This document shows positions 10,286-19,215 of a DNA stretch of 64,000 nt, piece by piece (within the stretch, counting starts at the first letter, position 1; the number at the start of each line of letters is the position of its first letter). This DNA comes from Pseudomonas mendocina (GTDB lineage: Bacteria > Pseudomonadota > Gammaproteobacteria > Pseudomonadales > Pseudomonadaceae). The notes below the pieces were generated by a model, which saw nothing but the letters and a program-made list of their open reading frames with translations, ran no database searches and was not told where the DNA came from. Both the position numbers and the translations under genes were made by a program. Location: NCBI GenBank assembly GCA_037482215.1, contig CP148074.1, positions 4,464,001 to 4,528,000 on the forward strand, given 5' to 3'.

Positions 10286-10993
10286 ATGGACATGCAATTT
10301 CTAGGCATGCGCACAGTTATTTTTTGCGCACTATTAGCCATTTCCTTTTATTCACAAGCTGCAGTTACTCTAGGTGGAACACGTTTAATTTTCACAGCCC
10401 CAAACAAAGAAGCATCGATACTGGCAAGAAACAATTCAAACACGGACATAATGATCCAGTCATGGATTGATGCAGACAATCCGTCTATAAACACAAATAT
10501 CCCATTTGCTATTACGCCTTCACTTAGTCGACTTGGAGCTGATAAACAACAGCTTCTGCGAATCTTCTATCAAGGGAAAGGGGCAGATCAAGAACGTGAA
10601 TCCGTCTACTGGCTAAGCGTACAAGAAATACCCCCAAAACCAGAAAAAGATAACGTATTACAGATTGCGGCCAGACATAAGATAAAAGTTTTTTATCGGC
10701 CAACTGGCTTGACAGGTGATCCACTAAGCGCAGCAAAAGAATTGAAGTGGACAATAACCTCAAAAGGATTGGAGGTGAGCAACCCTTCAAAGTTCCATGT
10801 GTCTATCGCAAATGCAAAGTTAAAGACCGCAAAAAAAGATTACAGAGTTGACACAGACATGATCCGACCTGGGGAAACTGCCTCATTCGCGATAAAAGGT
10901 TGGAGCGGCGACTCTGGAACACTTTCAACCATAGACTTTGAAGTAGTCAACGACTATGGCGGTATAGACAGATTCTCCACGACCCTAAATTAA
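10286..10993 (+). CDS. Periplasmic pilus assembly chaperone (PapD/FimC family)
   Basis: Periplasmic immunoglobulin-like chaperone that holds pilin subunits before the usher. After a signal peptide ending FYSQA it shows the N-terminal strand VTLGGTRLIF, the loop RLGADKQQLLRIFY, the segment ESVYWLSVQEIPP typical of the G1 strand and following region, and IKVFYRP at the domain boundary. In-frame starts exist at 10286, 10292 and 10307; none has a convincing ribosome site, and the shortest still gives a full signal peptide. AT-rich compared with the subunit gene upstream. Confidence 0.92.
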   Translation: MDMQFLGMRTVIFCALLAISFYSQAAVTLGGTRLIFTAPNKEASILARNNSNTDIMIQSWIDADNPSINTNIPFAITPSLSRLGADKQQLLRIFYQGKGADQERESVYWLSVQEIPPKPEKDNVLQIAARHKIKVFYRPTGLTGDPLSAAKELKWTITSKGLEVSNPSKFHVSIANAKLKTAKKDYRVDTDMIRPGETASFAIKGWSGDSGTLSTIDFEVVNDYGGIDRFSTTLN

Positions 10994-11067
10994 GCTCCAG
11001 CTCAAGCAATAGCATATAGCCAAATACAACTCAGTATCTAGCTGTGCATACACCTGCGCGACTCAAA

Positions 11068-13551
11068 ATGAATAAAGCAAAAGCAATCATAAATAGCAGA
11101 GCAAAGATTTCGTACATACTTGCGATTTCGACTACGCCTGCATTTTTATCGCCAACAAACGCACACTCAATCGAGTTCAACCAAAGCTTTATTAAAAACG
11201 GAAGCGCAACGGCTATTGAATTAAAATACTTCGAAACTGAAAGTGGTGTGGCACCTGGCAGCTACAACGTAGACATACTAATCAATAACACAGTATGGAA
11301 GCGTGATGATTTAGTATTCAAGGAGCAGACTAGCGGAAAAGTACTTCCAGAGTTCAACATAGCCACACTACGCGAAATGGGAGTAGACATCTACCGACTC
11401 AAAAGTGACGGATACATATCCTCAGAATTGACCGATGACAGCATATTCGATCTTGAAACAATCCCAAGCGCAGTTATTAGTTTCGATGTTAATAAACTCG
11501 AGCTTAGCATAAGCGTTCCACAAATTTACATTTTGCGCACATCAACCACAGTTGACCCTTCACTGTGGGAGGATGGTATAACCGCATTTTATAGCAACTA
11601 CCAAAGTAACTTTACTAGAAACACAAACGCAAACAACTCCAATGATTATTTGTTTATCGGCCTCCGTAACGGCCTGAATATCGGTGCTTGGCGTTTGCGT
11701 AATGAATCTACAATTACAGCAACCTCAGATACCTCAGCTAAATTCAATAGCACTAGGAATTACATCGAGCGTGATATAAGCCGCCTAAAGAGCACCCTAT
11801 CTCTTGGCGAACTTTATAGCCCTGGAAACATTTTTGATAGCGTTCAATACAGAGGCTTACAACTCGGCACCGACACGTCCATGCTGGCGGCTAACGAAAT
11901 CGGTTTTGCCCCTACCGTCCACGGTATTGCTAACTCCAATGCAACAGTTGAAATACGCCAGAATAACAACCTAATCTACTCAACCTCTGTACCGCCAGGC
12001 GCATTTGAAATTACAGATATTTATCCAAGTGGATCTAACGGCGACTTGGAAGTCACCATTATTGAGTCTGACGGCGAGAAACGAAGCTTTATACAGCCTT
12101 ACGCATTTTTGCCCGTAATGGTTAGCAAGGGTCAAAAACGCTATAGCCTTGCCATGGGAGAATATGGCAACGGTGATTATTCGGCACCGAACTTTGCTCA
12201 AGGCACTTTTGTTTACGGACTGAGTAATGAAATTACGGCCTATGGCGGCACGATTACGGCTGAAGACTACAACGCCATAAACGTAGGTTTAGGGCTCAAC
12301 ACACCAATTGGTGGCATGTCGCTAGATGTAACGAACAGCAACTCCAAAACACCTTCTGACAAAAAAAATGGTCAAAGCGTTCGGTTTCTGTACTCTAAGA
12401 CATTCAATAGTACTGACACCACATTCACGATGGTGGGATATCGATATTCTACAGAGGAATATCGGACTTTAAGCCAACATGTTGAAGATATGGGTGATTT
12501 TGCTAGCGCATCTTACGCTAAACAAAAGAACCGTCTAGACCTCAACATAAACCAAAGCTTGGGTGACAGTGGCACCTTCTTCGTCAGCGCAGGAGAAACC
12601 AGTTATTGGAACACGCTTGGGCGCACACGAAAATTCCAAGCTGGTTACAGCGGAAGATTATTTGACGGAAACTTTAGTATATCGCTGTCTCGGACAGAGT
12701 CAGCTGACTCAAGCCAGGCAGAGGACAACCAAATATCAGCTACATTTAGTATGCCGCTGGGTAGTTCTAACCGATCACCACGAATTTATACCTCAGCAAT
12801 CAGCTCAAAAAATAGCGGTGATAATTTTCAGACAGGCATATCTGGATCCGTTGACGATAAAGGAAACCTAAATTACAACGCCCAAGCAACTTACAACGAA
12901 GATGACAATACATCCATCAGTCTTGGGTTGAACTGGAACTCTCCGTATGCTTCATTAAACGGCAGTTATTCACAATCCCCAGATAGCAAACATTATAACT
13001 TAGGTGCCGCAGGCTCCGTTGTAGTACATAAGCACGGGATCACGCTTGGCCAGCCTGTATCTGATACATTCGCACTGGTTGAAGTACCAAAAGTTAAAGG
13101 TGTAGGCATTAATTTATCGTCACAAGCCCATACAGACAGCGCTGGTTTCGTTATCGCAAATTACGTTCAACCTTATCGTCGTAACTGGATAGACCTAGAC
13201 ACTTCAACTATAGGCTCAGACGTTGAACTTGAAGAGACCTCAATACAGGTTATTCCACGGCGCGGTTCTATTGCCCATGCACGCTTTAATGCTGAGACTG
13301 GGCGTCGAGTCCAATTTACACTCGCCCTTACAACAGGTGAAGGAATCCCTATGGGCGCAGTGGCTGTAGATCAAGATGGAAAAAATCTAGGCGTTATTGA
13401 CAACAACTCTCGCTTACTAGCTTTCGGGATAAAAGACACTGGGAAGTTAACAATAAAATGGCAAGATGAGATTTGTGAAGCAACCTACCAATTGCCAGAA
13501 AAAACACACGACGTTTTTTATGATGACATACGCGTGACGTGTAGTAATTAA
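11068..13551 (+). CDS. Outer membrane fimbrial usher (FimD/PapC family)
   Basis: Usher that forms the outer membrane pore and polymerises subunits. About 827 residues from the ATG at 11068 (a GTG at 11044 is also in frame). It has a signal-like N-terminus (ISYILAISTTPAF), an N-terminal periplasmic domain (EFNQSFIKNG), a 24-strand barrel with plug (GLQLGTDTSM, PPGAFEITDIYPSGSNGDL), and C-terminal domains with a conserved cysteine pair (DEICEATYQ and IRVTCSN). It lies between chaperone and adhesin. Composition is AT-rich, pointing to acquisition from another source. Confidence 0.95.
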   Translation: MNKAKAIINSRAKISYILAISTTPAFLSPTNAHSIEFNQSFIKNGSATAIELKYFETESGVAPGSYNVDILINNTVWKRDDLVFKEQTSGKVLPEFNIATLREMGVDIYRLKSDGYISSELTDDSIFDLETIPSAVISFDVNKLELSISVPQIYILRTSTTVDPSLWEDGITAFYSNYQSNFTRNTNANNSNDYLFIGLRNGLNIGAWRLRNESTITATSDTSAKFNSTRNYIERDISRLKSTLSLGELYSPGNIFDSVQYRGLQLGTDTSMLAANEIGFAPTVHGIANSNATVEIRQNNNLIYSTSVPPGAFEITDIYPSGSNGDLEVTIIESDGEKRSFIQPYAFLPVMVSKGQKRYSLAMGEYGNGDYSAPNFAQGTFVYGLSNEITAYGGTITAEDYNAINVGLGLNTPIGGMSLDVTNSNSKTPSDKKNGQSVRFLYSKTFNSTDTTFTMVGYRYSTEEYRTLSQHVEDMGDFASASYAKQKNRLDLNINQSLGDSGTFFVSAGETSYWNTLGRTRKFQAGYSGRLFDGNFSISLSRTESADSSQAEDNQISATFSMPLGSSNRSPRIYTSAISSKNSGDNFQTGISGSVDDKGNLNYNAQATYNEDDNTSISLGLNWNSPYASLNGSYSQSPDSKHYNLGAAGSVVVHKHGITLGQPVSDTFALVEVPKVKGVGINLSSQAHTDSAGFVIANYVQPYRRNWIDLDTSTIGSDVELEETSIQVIPRRGSIAHARFNAETGRRVQFTLALTTGEGIPMGAVAVDQDGKNLGVIDNNSRLLAFGIKDTGKLTIKWQDEICEATYQLPEKTHDVFYDDIRVTCSN

Positions 13552-13569
13552 ATTTAAGCAGGCAAACAA

Positions 13570-14595
13570 ATGCTATCCAGATTATTACCATTAATAAAAT
13601 TATTATTTTTAATATTTTTTTCAAAGAATGCTTATGCGATCAACTGCAGTCCAACACCTGCGACATACTTGTCCTTACCAAAACTTATTCAAGAGCACAC
13701 TGCACCTAGTGTTGGAAAGCCGCTGGGTGATGACAAAAGCCACGCCTCCTATAGCCATTTAGGCTGTGAGATCACACCAGGAATGGGAAAGCTGGAGATA
13801 TCTATAGATGCACCTCAGGCTCCCTCTATGGCGAAGGGAATATTTGCCAGCCCTATACCCGGCGTAGGTTTTAAAATTAAGGTACACCCAACCGTCGGTC
13901 ACCACATAGACGGTCAATCAACTTTAAACCTACATAAAAACTGCCAATATGGATTTTTGACGAACAGCACGCATAAATTATGTGATGTAGATTACAACGC
14001 AGCAATACCTGGAGAGCCAGTAGTTGTTTGGAACAGCATAACTTATACGTTCTATCAAACATCTCCTGTCATCTCCCCTGGCAGCACTACCCAAAGTAAA
14101 ATTGGCCAGATCAAGCTCTATAACAGTGATGGAACATATTCTAGTCAGGACTTATTTTTTAACGCATCCACATTGGTTTTAGGCACATGCGACCTTACGA
14201 CTAAGTCGATTATTATCGACATGCCTCGTGGTGATGCAAAGCATTTCGATGGTATAGGCTCTGCGAGCTCTGAAAGTGGCTCAGAAAAAGCATTTAACAT
14301 ACCACTAAAGTGTAATGCAGGTACGCGAGTAAACCTTCAAATTGATGGTGATGCTGAGGATGCAAGCCTAGGGCTTTTGAAACTTTCTTCTGGCGCTCGC
14401 ACCGCAAGCGGTGCTGCCATTCAATTACTCCACAAGAACAGCCCAATAAAACTGGGGGAATTATTTTTCATAGACACTGTTAAGACAGCAGGAACCTTCA
14501 GAATACCTATGTCGGCACGATACATACAGACTCAAGAACAGATAAAACCCGGAAAGGCCAACAGCACGGCAACCATCACGTTGAAATATCTTTAG
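13570..14595 (+). CDS. Two-domain fimbrial tip adhesin
   Basis: Predicted tip protein of 341 residues. The signal peptide ends at NAYA. Residues about 23-195 form a receptor-binding-like domain with several cysteines (INCSP, HLGCEIT, HKNCQYG, HKLCDVD). Residues about 205-341 form a pilin domain (starting GTCDLTTKSIIIDMP, second cysteine in IPLKCNAG, ending TATITLKYL). This layout matches FimH/PapG-type tip adhesins. The binding domain resembles nothing I can name, so the receptor is unknown. Last gene of the operon; no clear terminator follows before the HU terminator at 14705. Confidence 0.82.
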   Translation: MLSRLLPLIKLLFLIFFSKNAYAINCSPTPATYLSLPKLIQEHTAPSVGKPLGDDKSHASYSHLGCEITPGMGKLEISIDAPQAPSMAKGIFASPIPGVGFKIKVHPTVGHHIDGQSTLNLHKNCQYGFLTNSTHKLCDVDYNAAIPGEPVVVWNSITYTFYQTSPVISPGSTTQSKIGQIKLYNSDGTYSSQDLFFNASTLVLGTCDLTTKSIIIDMPRGDAKHFDGIGSASSESGSEKAFNIPLKCNAGTRVNLQIDGDAEDASLGLLKLSSGARTASGAAIQLLHKNSPIKLGELFFIDTVKTAGTFRIPMSARYIQTQEQIKPGKANSTATITLKYL

Positions 14596-14704
14596 TGTAA
14601 AGATTCGCCAGAGTACTTAAGTTATTTAAAGGCATATTCTTTCTTGGGCCAGATATTAGCTTATTCAGAGCCCGAGTATTTCTTGAGCCTACATTAAAAA
14701 GAAA

Positions 14705-14722
14705 AGCCCCCTTTCGGGGGCT
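14705..14722 (-). terminator. Intrinsic terminator of the HU gene
   Basis: A 7-bp stem AGCCCCC / GGGGGCT with a 4-base loop. On the minus strand it is followed by TTTTCTTTTT, a good U-tract, 38 bases after the hup stop codon. It may also stop fimbrial transcripts arriving from the left. Confidence 0.85.
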
Positions 14723-14759
14723 CTTCTTGATAGGGTTCCGCGGAAGCCAGAGCGCGCTC

Positions 14760-15032
14760 TTAGTTCACCGCGTCTTTCAGCGACTTACCGGGCTTGAAGG
14801 CAACAGTGTTACTGGCCTTGATCTTCACCGGCTGACCGGTTTGTGGATTTTTGCCGGTACGGGCACCGCGATGACGCTGCACGAATGTGCCGAACCCAAC
14901 CAGGGTAACGCTGTCTTTGCGATGCAGTGCTTTAGTGATTTCATCGAGTACTGCATTGAGTACGCGATTTGCCTGATCTTTGGTCAGATCCGCTTTTTCA
15001 GCGATAGCTGCGGCGAGTTCCGGTTTACGCAT
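14760..15032 (-). CDS. hupA: DNA-binding protein HU
   Basis: Nucleoid-associated DNA-bending protein, 90 residues, the family length. The signature GFGTFVQRHRGARTGKNPQTG covers the start of the DNA-binding arm, and the protein ends KSLKDAVN. The ribosome site AAGAGG precedes the ATG. Position beside rubredoxin reductase matches the P. aeruginosa gene named hupA; Pseudomonas has several HU paralogues, so the letter rests on gene order. The 184 bases upstream (15033-15216) should hold its promoter but I could not place it with confidence. Confidence 0.95.
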   Translation of the reverse strand: MRKPELAAAIAEKADLTKDQANRVLNAVLDEITKALHRKDSVTLVGFGTFVQRHRGARTGKNPQTGQPVKIKASNTVAFKPGKSLKDAVN

Positions 15033-15216
15033 AAGTGCCTCTTACGTTTTTGTTGTTGTGTCCGGGGCTGCTCTGTTCGAGCAGATACCAAATGCCGCGA
15101 CGACCACCTCCTGCGGCAGACGCGTGGAGAATGGCACGGCCGCACCCAATCGCGCTAGCCTTGTCTGACAATTAAACGAAACAAAAATAAGACACATCTG
15201 ACATTTCGCGTGACTT

Positions 15217-16362
15217 CTATGCCAAAACGGGTGGCAACAGCCGATTCAGCTGCAATCGCTCCTGCACGTAAGCCCCGGTCAATGCATACCCAAGCAGGCT
15301 CCCATCAGGCCCGTGACAGAGCGCTTTGGTGTCTGCGCCACTGCCTTCAATCTGCCAGATACCGCTGTCACCAACCGGTGGAGAAACAACCAAAGGGCAC
15401 ACTGGTGTTTTAACGGTGATGGGCATTGGCCCATATTTAACCTCTGTCGGTGTGCCTGTAAGGGTCTGTGCCAGCGCCCGCACGCCTGCCATCAGTGGCA
15501 TGACATAAAGCAAATTGATGCCATCCACTTCGGCGCAGTCGCCCAGTGCATAAATATTGTCGTGGGTGGTGCGCAACTGCCGATCGACCACGATCCCACG
15601 ATTGACCCGCAAGCTCGCCATTGATGCCAACTCAATACGCGGGCGCAGCCCTACGGCGGACAGCACAGCATCGCATTTCAGCTCAGAACCATCTGACAGC
15701 TCGGCCAGCAAACCATCGCCATCCTTTCTCAGCGACGCCAAGACGCAGCCCAAGTGGAACTTCGCACCCGCCCCTTCCAGCGCTTGCTGGACAGCCGTGG
15801 CGGCAGCCGGTGGGATCAGCCCCGGCATCACTTGATCGCTCGGCGCCACCAGCTCAGCCCCATAGCCCCCCAGCATGAGGTCGTTGGCAAACTCACAGCC
15901 AATCAGGCCCGCGCCGAGGATCAGGACATTACGCTTACCAGCGATGGCCTGGCGGAAGCGGTCATAATCCTCCAGGTCATTGACTGAAAACACCTTGTCA
16001 GCCGTATCTCCGGGGATCGGCAAACGGATGACCTCCGCCCCCACAGTCAGAACGAGGTCACGGTAGCGCACGGACTCTTCGCCGATCCAAATACGCCGGT
16101 GCTCAGGCTCGATGGCCGTGACACGGGTATGGGTGCGGACTTCAGCTTTGAGCTGTTCGGCCATCGCGCCGGGCTCAGCCATGGTCAGGCCATCTGCATC
16201 CTTGCCTTTAGCAAAACCGGTGGAAAGCATCGGCTTGGAATATGAGCGCCCGTCGTCGGCGGTAATCAATAGCAGAGGCGTTTCACTGTCCAGCTTACGA
16301 AACTCGCGGGCCAGGTTATAGCCGGCCAAACCGGTACCAACGATTACCAATGGATCGCTCAT
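15217..16362 (-). CDS. rubB: Rubredoxin-NAD(+) reductase
   Basis: FAD flavoprotein that passes electrons from NADH to rubredoxin, for alkane hydroxylation or stress defence. The start at 16362 (381 residues) is chosen over the in-frame 16404 because the FAD-binding fold begins immediately ([19 protein letters not shown]) and AAGAGA lies upstream. A second dinucleotide fold is visible as [19 protein letters not shown], and the C-terminal FAD motif as [11 protein letters not shown]. It is downstream of the rubredoxin gene, separated by a hairpin terminator. Confidence 0.93.
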   Translation of the reverse strand: MSDPLVIVGTGLAGYNLAREFRKLDSETPLLLITADDGRSYSKPMLSTGFAKGKDADGLTMAEPGAMAEQLKAEVRTHTRVTAIEPEHRRIWIGEESVRYRDLVLTVGAEVIRLPIPGDTADKVFSVNDLEDYDRFRQAIAGKRNVLILGAGLIGCEFANDLMLGGYGAELVAPSDQVMPGLIPPAAATAVQQALEGAGAKFHLGCVLASLRKDGDGLLAELSDGSELKCDAVLSAVGLRPRIELASMASLRVNRGIVVDRQLRTTHDNIYALGDCAEVDGINLLYVMPLMAGVRALAQTLTGTPTEVKYGPMPITVKTPVCPLVVSPPVGDSGIWQIEGSGADTKALCHGPDGSLLGYALTGAYVQERLQLNRLLPPVLA

Positions 16363-16471
16363 GATGCAGTTCTCTTGGCGCAGCCAGGCAGCAGCGCATT
16401 GCAATTGTTTGATACAGACAGGGCTGATGCACCTGCCAAGAAATACCGAAGTATGCCCGCCTTATAAGCAA

Positions 16472-16493
16472 AGCGGCGACCGAAGTCGCCGCT
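16472..16493 (-). terminator. Hairpin terminator between rubredoxin and its reductase
   Basis: A perfect 9-bp stem AGCGGCGAC / GTCGCCGCT with a TTCG tetraloop on the minus strand, followed by TTGCTTAT. It lies 20 bases after the rubredoxin stop codon and would reduce readthrough into the reductase, giving more carrier than reductase. Confidence 0.7.
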
Positions 16494-16513
16494 CAGTGTT
16501 TCCGCAGAGCAGA

Positions 16514-16681
16514 TCAGGCAATCTCGATCATCTCGAAATCGCTTTTACCCACACCGCAGTCCGGGCACAGCCAATCTTCAGGAACGTCCTGCCAGGCGGT
16601 GCCGGGGGCAATACCATCATCTGGCCAGCCTTGGCTCTCGTCATAAATCAGTCCGCAGACTACACATTGCCACTTTTTCAT
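16514..16681 (-). CDS. rubA: Rubredoxin
   Basis: Small iron electron carrier of 55 residues. The two metal-binding knuckles are intact: [12 protein letters not shown] near the start and [13 protein letters not shown] near the end, which supply four cysteines to one Fe. It carries the family motif [13 protein letters not shown] and the ribosome site TGAGG upstream of the ATG. P. aeruginosa has two tandem rubredoxin genes here; only one is present in this window. Confidence 0.97.
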   Translation of the reverse strand: MKKWQCVVCGLIYDESQGWPDDGIAPGTAWQDVPEDWLCPDCGVGKSDFEMIEIA

Positions 16682-16885
16682 ATCAACCTCAGGCCGATCA
16701 CAGCGCTTTTGCGCCGCGAAACTACCGCATCACGCCCCTTGCGCCAAGTTGTGATGCGATGAATAACAGTGTTGAAAGGCCAACCAAAGTCGAGAAGCCA
16801 GAACATTCAGTTCAGCCCGGAGGCCGCCCCCCAGTCCGGCAGCGTGCTAGACTCGGCCATCTGTTCCCCTATCGAAAGTGCGCTC

Positions 16886-17449
16886 GTGCCCCACGCTTCT
16901 GCTTATGCCGCCCCTGTCTGGCTGACCTGCACAGAGCTGCAGCCACAGCCGGATGCCGTCGTCTACGACTGGTTGTTCAACGAAGACTCCCTGACCCGCA
17001 GGCTAACCCGCCAGTCTGTTAATCACTTCAGCGTGACACCTCTGTCAGAAGGTTGGCAGACGCTGCGGGATGATGAGTGCGCAGCCCTTGGTGTAGCCCC
17101 TGGCAGTGAAGGCTGGGTGCGCGAGGTTTACCTGCTCGGCCACCAACAGCCTTGGGTATTTGCCCGCAGCGTGGCAGCCCGACAGGCTTTGCAGGACTCA
17201 GATCTGGACATGGAACAACTAGGCACCCGCTCCCTCGGTGAGCTGCTGTTCAGCAACCCCGCCTTTGATCGCGGCGAGCTTCAGGTCTGTCGCTACCCTG
17301 AGCAATGGCTGCCAACTGAGTACCGCATAAAAGACCTGTGGGGCCGCCGCTCCTGCTTCACCCGTGGCACATTAGGCGTGCTCGTGGCGGAAGTCTTTCT
17401 GCCACAGTTCTGGCACGAGCTGGCGCGCAGTCCAGCGCCGAGCACCTGA
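16886..17449 (+). CDS. ubiC: Chorismate pyruvate-lyase UbiC
   Basis: Converts chorismate to 4-hydroxybenzoate and pyruvate, the first committed step of ubiquinone synthesis. The family pattern is seen: DWLFNEDSLTRRL, EGWVREVYLLGHQQPWVFARSV, LGTRSLGELLFSNP, and LWGRRSCFTRG, which contains the conserved arginines near the product site. The GTG at 16886 gives 187 residues, near the family length; the frame is open to 16769, but that extension aligns to nothing in the family. ubiA follows 41 bases downstream and uses its product. Confidence 0.9.
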   Translation: MPHASAYAAPVWLTCTELQPQPDAVVYDWLFNEDSLTRRLTRQSVNHFSVTPLSEGWQTLRDDECAALGVAPGSEGWVREVYLLGHQQPWVFARSVAARQALQDSDLDMEQLGTRSLGELLFSNPAFDRGELQVCRYPEQWLPTEYRIKDLWGRRSCFTRGTLGVLVAEVFLPQFWHELARSPAPST

Positions 17450-17490
17450 TCATCCGTATAATCTGCCGGCTTAGTCTGGAGACCTGACCG

Positions 17491-18381
17491 ATGTATACCC
17501 GCCTGCTGCAATCGCTCAACCGTGTACATCCCCGCGCGTGGGATTTTGTGCAGTTGATGCGCCTGGAAAAGCCCATCGGCATTTACCTGCTGCTGTGGCC
17601 AACTTTGTGGGCGCTGTGGGTAGCGGCAGAGGGTGTGCCTAGCGTTAAAAATCTGTTTATTTTCGTTGTGGGCGTGCTGCTGATGCGTGCCGCTGGTTGT
17701 GTGATCAATGACTTTGCGGATCGCAAAGTAGACGGTCATGTTGCCCGTACCAAAGCCCGCCCACTGGCCAGCGGTAAAGTAACCTCCAAAGAAGCACTCA
17801 CGCTGTTTGCCATCCTCATCGTGCTGAGCTTTATCCTCGTGCTGTTCACCAACAGCACCACCATCTGGCTCTCGTTTGGCGGCCTGGCGCTGGCGGCCTG
17901 CTACCCCTTTATGAAGCGCTATACCTATTACCCGCAGGTGGTGTTGGGTGCTGCATTCTCATGGGGTATGCCAATGGCATTTACCGCAGAAACCGGCAGC
18001 CTGCCGCCGGAGGCCTGGCTGCTGTATATCGCCAACCTGCTGTGGACCGTAGCCTACGATACCTATTACGCCATGGCCGACCGTGACGACGACCTGAAGA
18101 TCGGGGTGAAGTCCACGGCCATCCTGTTCGGCGATGCTGACCGCATCATTATCCTCACCCTGCAAGCCCTCGCCCTCGGCTGCCTGCTGCTGGCAGCAGC
18201 ACGCTTCGAACTGGGTCTGTACTTCCACCTGAGCTTACTGGTCGCAGCGGGCTGTTTCATTTGGGAGTTCATCGTCACCCGCAAGCGCGAGCCGATGGTG
18301 TGTTTTAAGGCCTTCCTGCATAACCACTGGGCAGGTTTAGCCATCCTCATCGGCCTCATTCTGGATTACGCCTTGCGCTGA
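17491..18381 (+). CDS. ubiA: 4-hydroxybenzoate polyprenyltransferase UbiA
   Basis: Inner membrane enzyme that joins the polyprenyl tail to 4-hydroxybenzoate. 296 residues with about eight membrane helices. Both aspartate-rich Mg-diphosphate motifs are intact: NDFADRKVD near 73-81 and [13 protein letters not shown] near 189-201. It forms a two-gene unit with ubiC and precedes phoB, as in P. aeruginosa. Confidence 0.97.
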   Translation: MYTRLLQSLNRVHPRAWDFVQLMRLEKPIGIYLLLWPTLWALWVAAEGVPSVKNLFIFVVGVLLMRAAGCVINDFADRKVDGHVARTKARPLASGKVTSKEALTLFAILIVLSFILVLFTNSTTIWLSFGGLALAACYPFMKRYTYYPQVVLGAAFSWGMPMAFTAETGSLPPEAWLLYIANLLWTVAYDTYYAMADRDDDLKIGVKSTAILFGDADRIIILTLQALALGCLLLAAARFELGLYFHLSLLVAAGCFIWEFIVTRKREPMVCFKAFLHNHWAGLAILIGLILDYALR

Positions 18382-18412
18382 CCGTCAGAGCCTGCAGACT
18401 GTGAAAATCTAC

Positions 18413-18458
18413 TTGTCACATAGCTGCAATAATTTCGTTATCTAATGCTGCGTATACA
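18413..18458 (+). promoter_or_regulatory. Pho-box promoter of phoB
   Basis: Three degenerate heptamers at 11-bp period: TTGTCAC (18413), CTGCAAT (18424), TCGTTAT (18435), each with 4-base spacers, against the consensus CTGTCAT (5, 5 and 4 of 7 matches). A -10-like TATACA (18453-18458) follows after 11 bases. This geometry equals that before pstS and pstC in this window and implies PhoB autoactivation. Confidence 0.65.
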
Positions 18459-18482
18459 GCAAGATGACCCGAGGCTTGATTA

Positions 18483-19172
18483 ATGGTTGGCAAGAACATC
18501 CTGATCGTCGATGACGAAGCACCGATCCGTGAAATGATCGCCGTGGCCCTGGAGATGGCCGGGTATGAGTGCTTAGAGGCGGAGAATACTCAGCAGGCAC
18601 ACGCCATTATCGTTGACCGCAAACCGGACCTGATTCTGCTCGACTGGATGCTGCCAGGCACCAGCGGCATTGAACTGGCCCGCCGCCTGAAGCGTGATGA
18701 GCTGACTAACGACATCCCAATCATCATGCTCACCGCCAAAGGCGAAGAGGACAACAAGATCCAAGGATTGGAAGTAGGCGCAGACGACTACATCACCAAA
18801 CCGTTCTCGCCACGTGAACTGGTTGCTCGCCTCAAGGCCGTACTGCGCCGTGCAGGTCCTGCTGACAGCGAAGGCCCGATTGAGGTGGGCGGCCTGTTGT
18901 TAGATCCCGTCAGCCACCGCGTCACCATCGATGGTAAACCTGCGGAGATGGGCCCGACTGAATACCGTCTGCTGCAATTCTTCATGACCCACCAAGAGCG
19001 TGCCTATACCCGTGGTCAACTGCTTGATCAGGTATGGGGCGGAAACGTCTATGTTGAAGAGCGCACGGTGGATGTCCATATCCGCCGCCTGCGTAAAGCA
19101 CTGGGCGAAGCCTATGAGAACCTGGTCCAGACTGTGCGCGGTACAGGCTATCGTTTCTCTACCAAAAGCTGA
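18483..19172 (+). CDS. phoB: Phosphate response regulator PhoB
   Basis: OmpR-type transcription activator of the phosphate-starvation regulon. The receiver domain (1-120) has the acidic pair DD10-11, phospho-acceptor Asp54 in LLDWMLPG, and Lys105 in ITKPFSP. The winged-helix domain (about 130-229) ends with [13 protein letters not shown] and VRGTGYRF. 229 residues, standard length. phoR follows after 43 bases. A Pho box lies upstream. Confidence 0.98.
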   Translation: MVGKNILIVDDEAPIREMIAVALEMAGYECLEAENTQQAHAIIVDRKPDLILLDWMLPGTSGIELARRLKRDELTNDIPIIMLTAKGEEDNKIQGLEVGADDYITKPFSPRELVARLKAVLRRAGPADSEGPIEVGGLLLDPVSHRVTIDGKPAEMGPTEYRLLQFFMTHQERAYTRGQLLDQVWGGNVYVEERTVDVHIRRLRKALGEAYENLVQTVRGTGYRFSTKS

Positions 19173-19215
19173 GTCACTCACGGACGAATGAAGACGAATT
19201 GGCGAGAGATATGAA

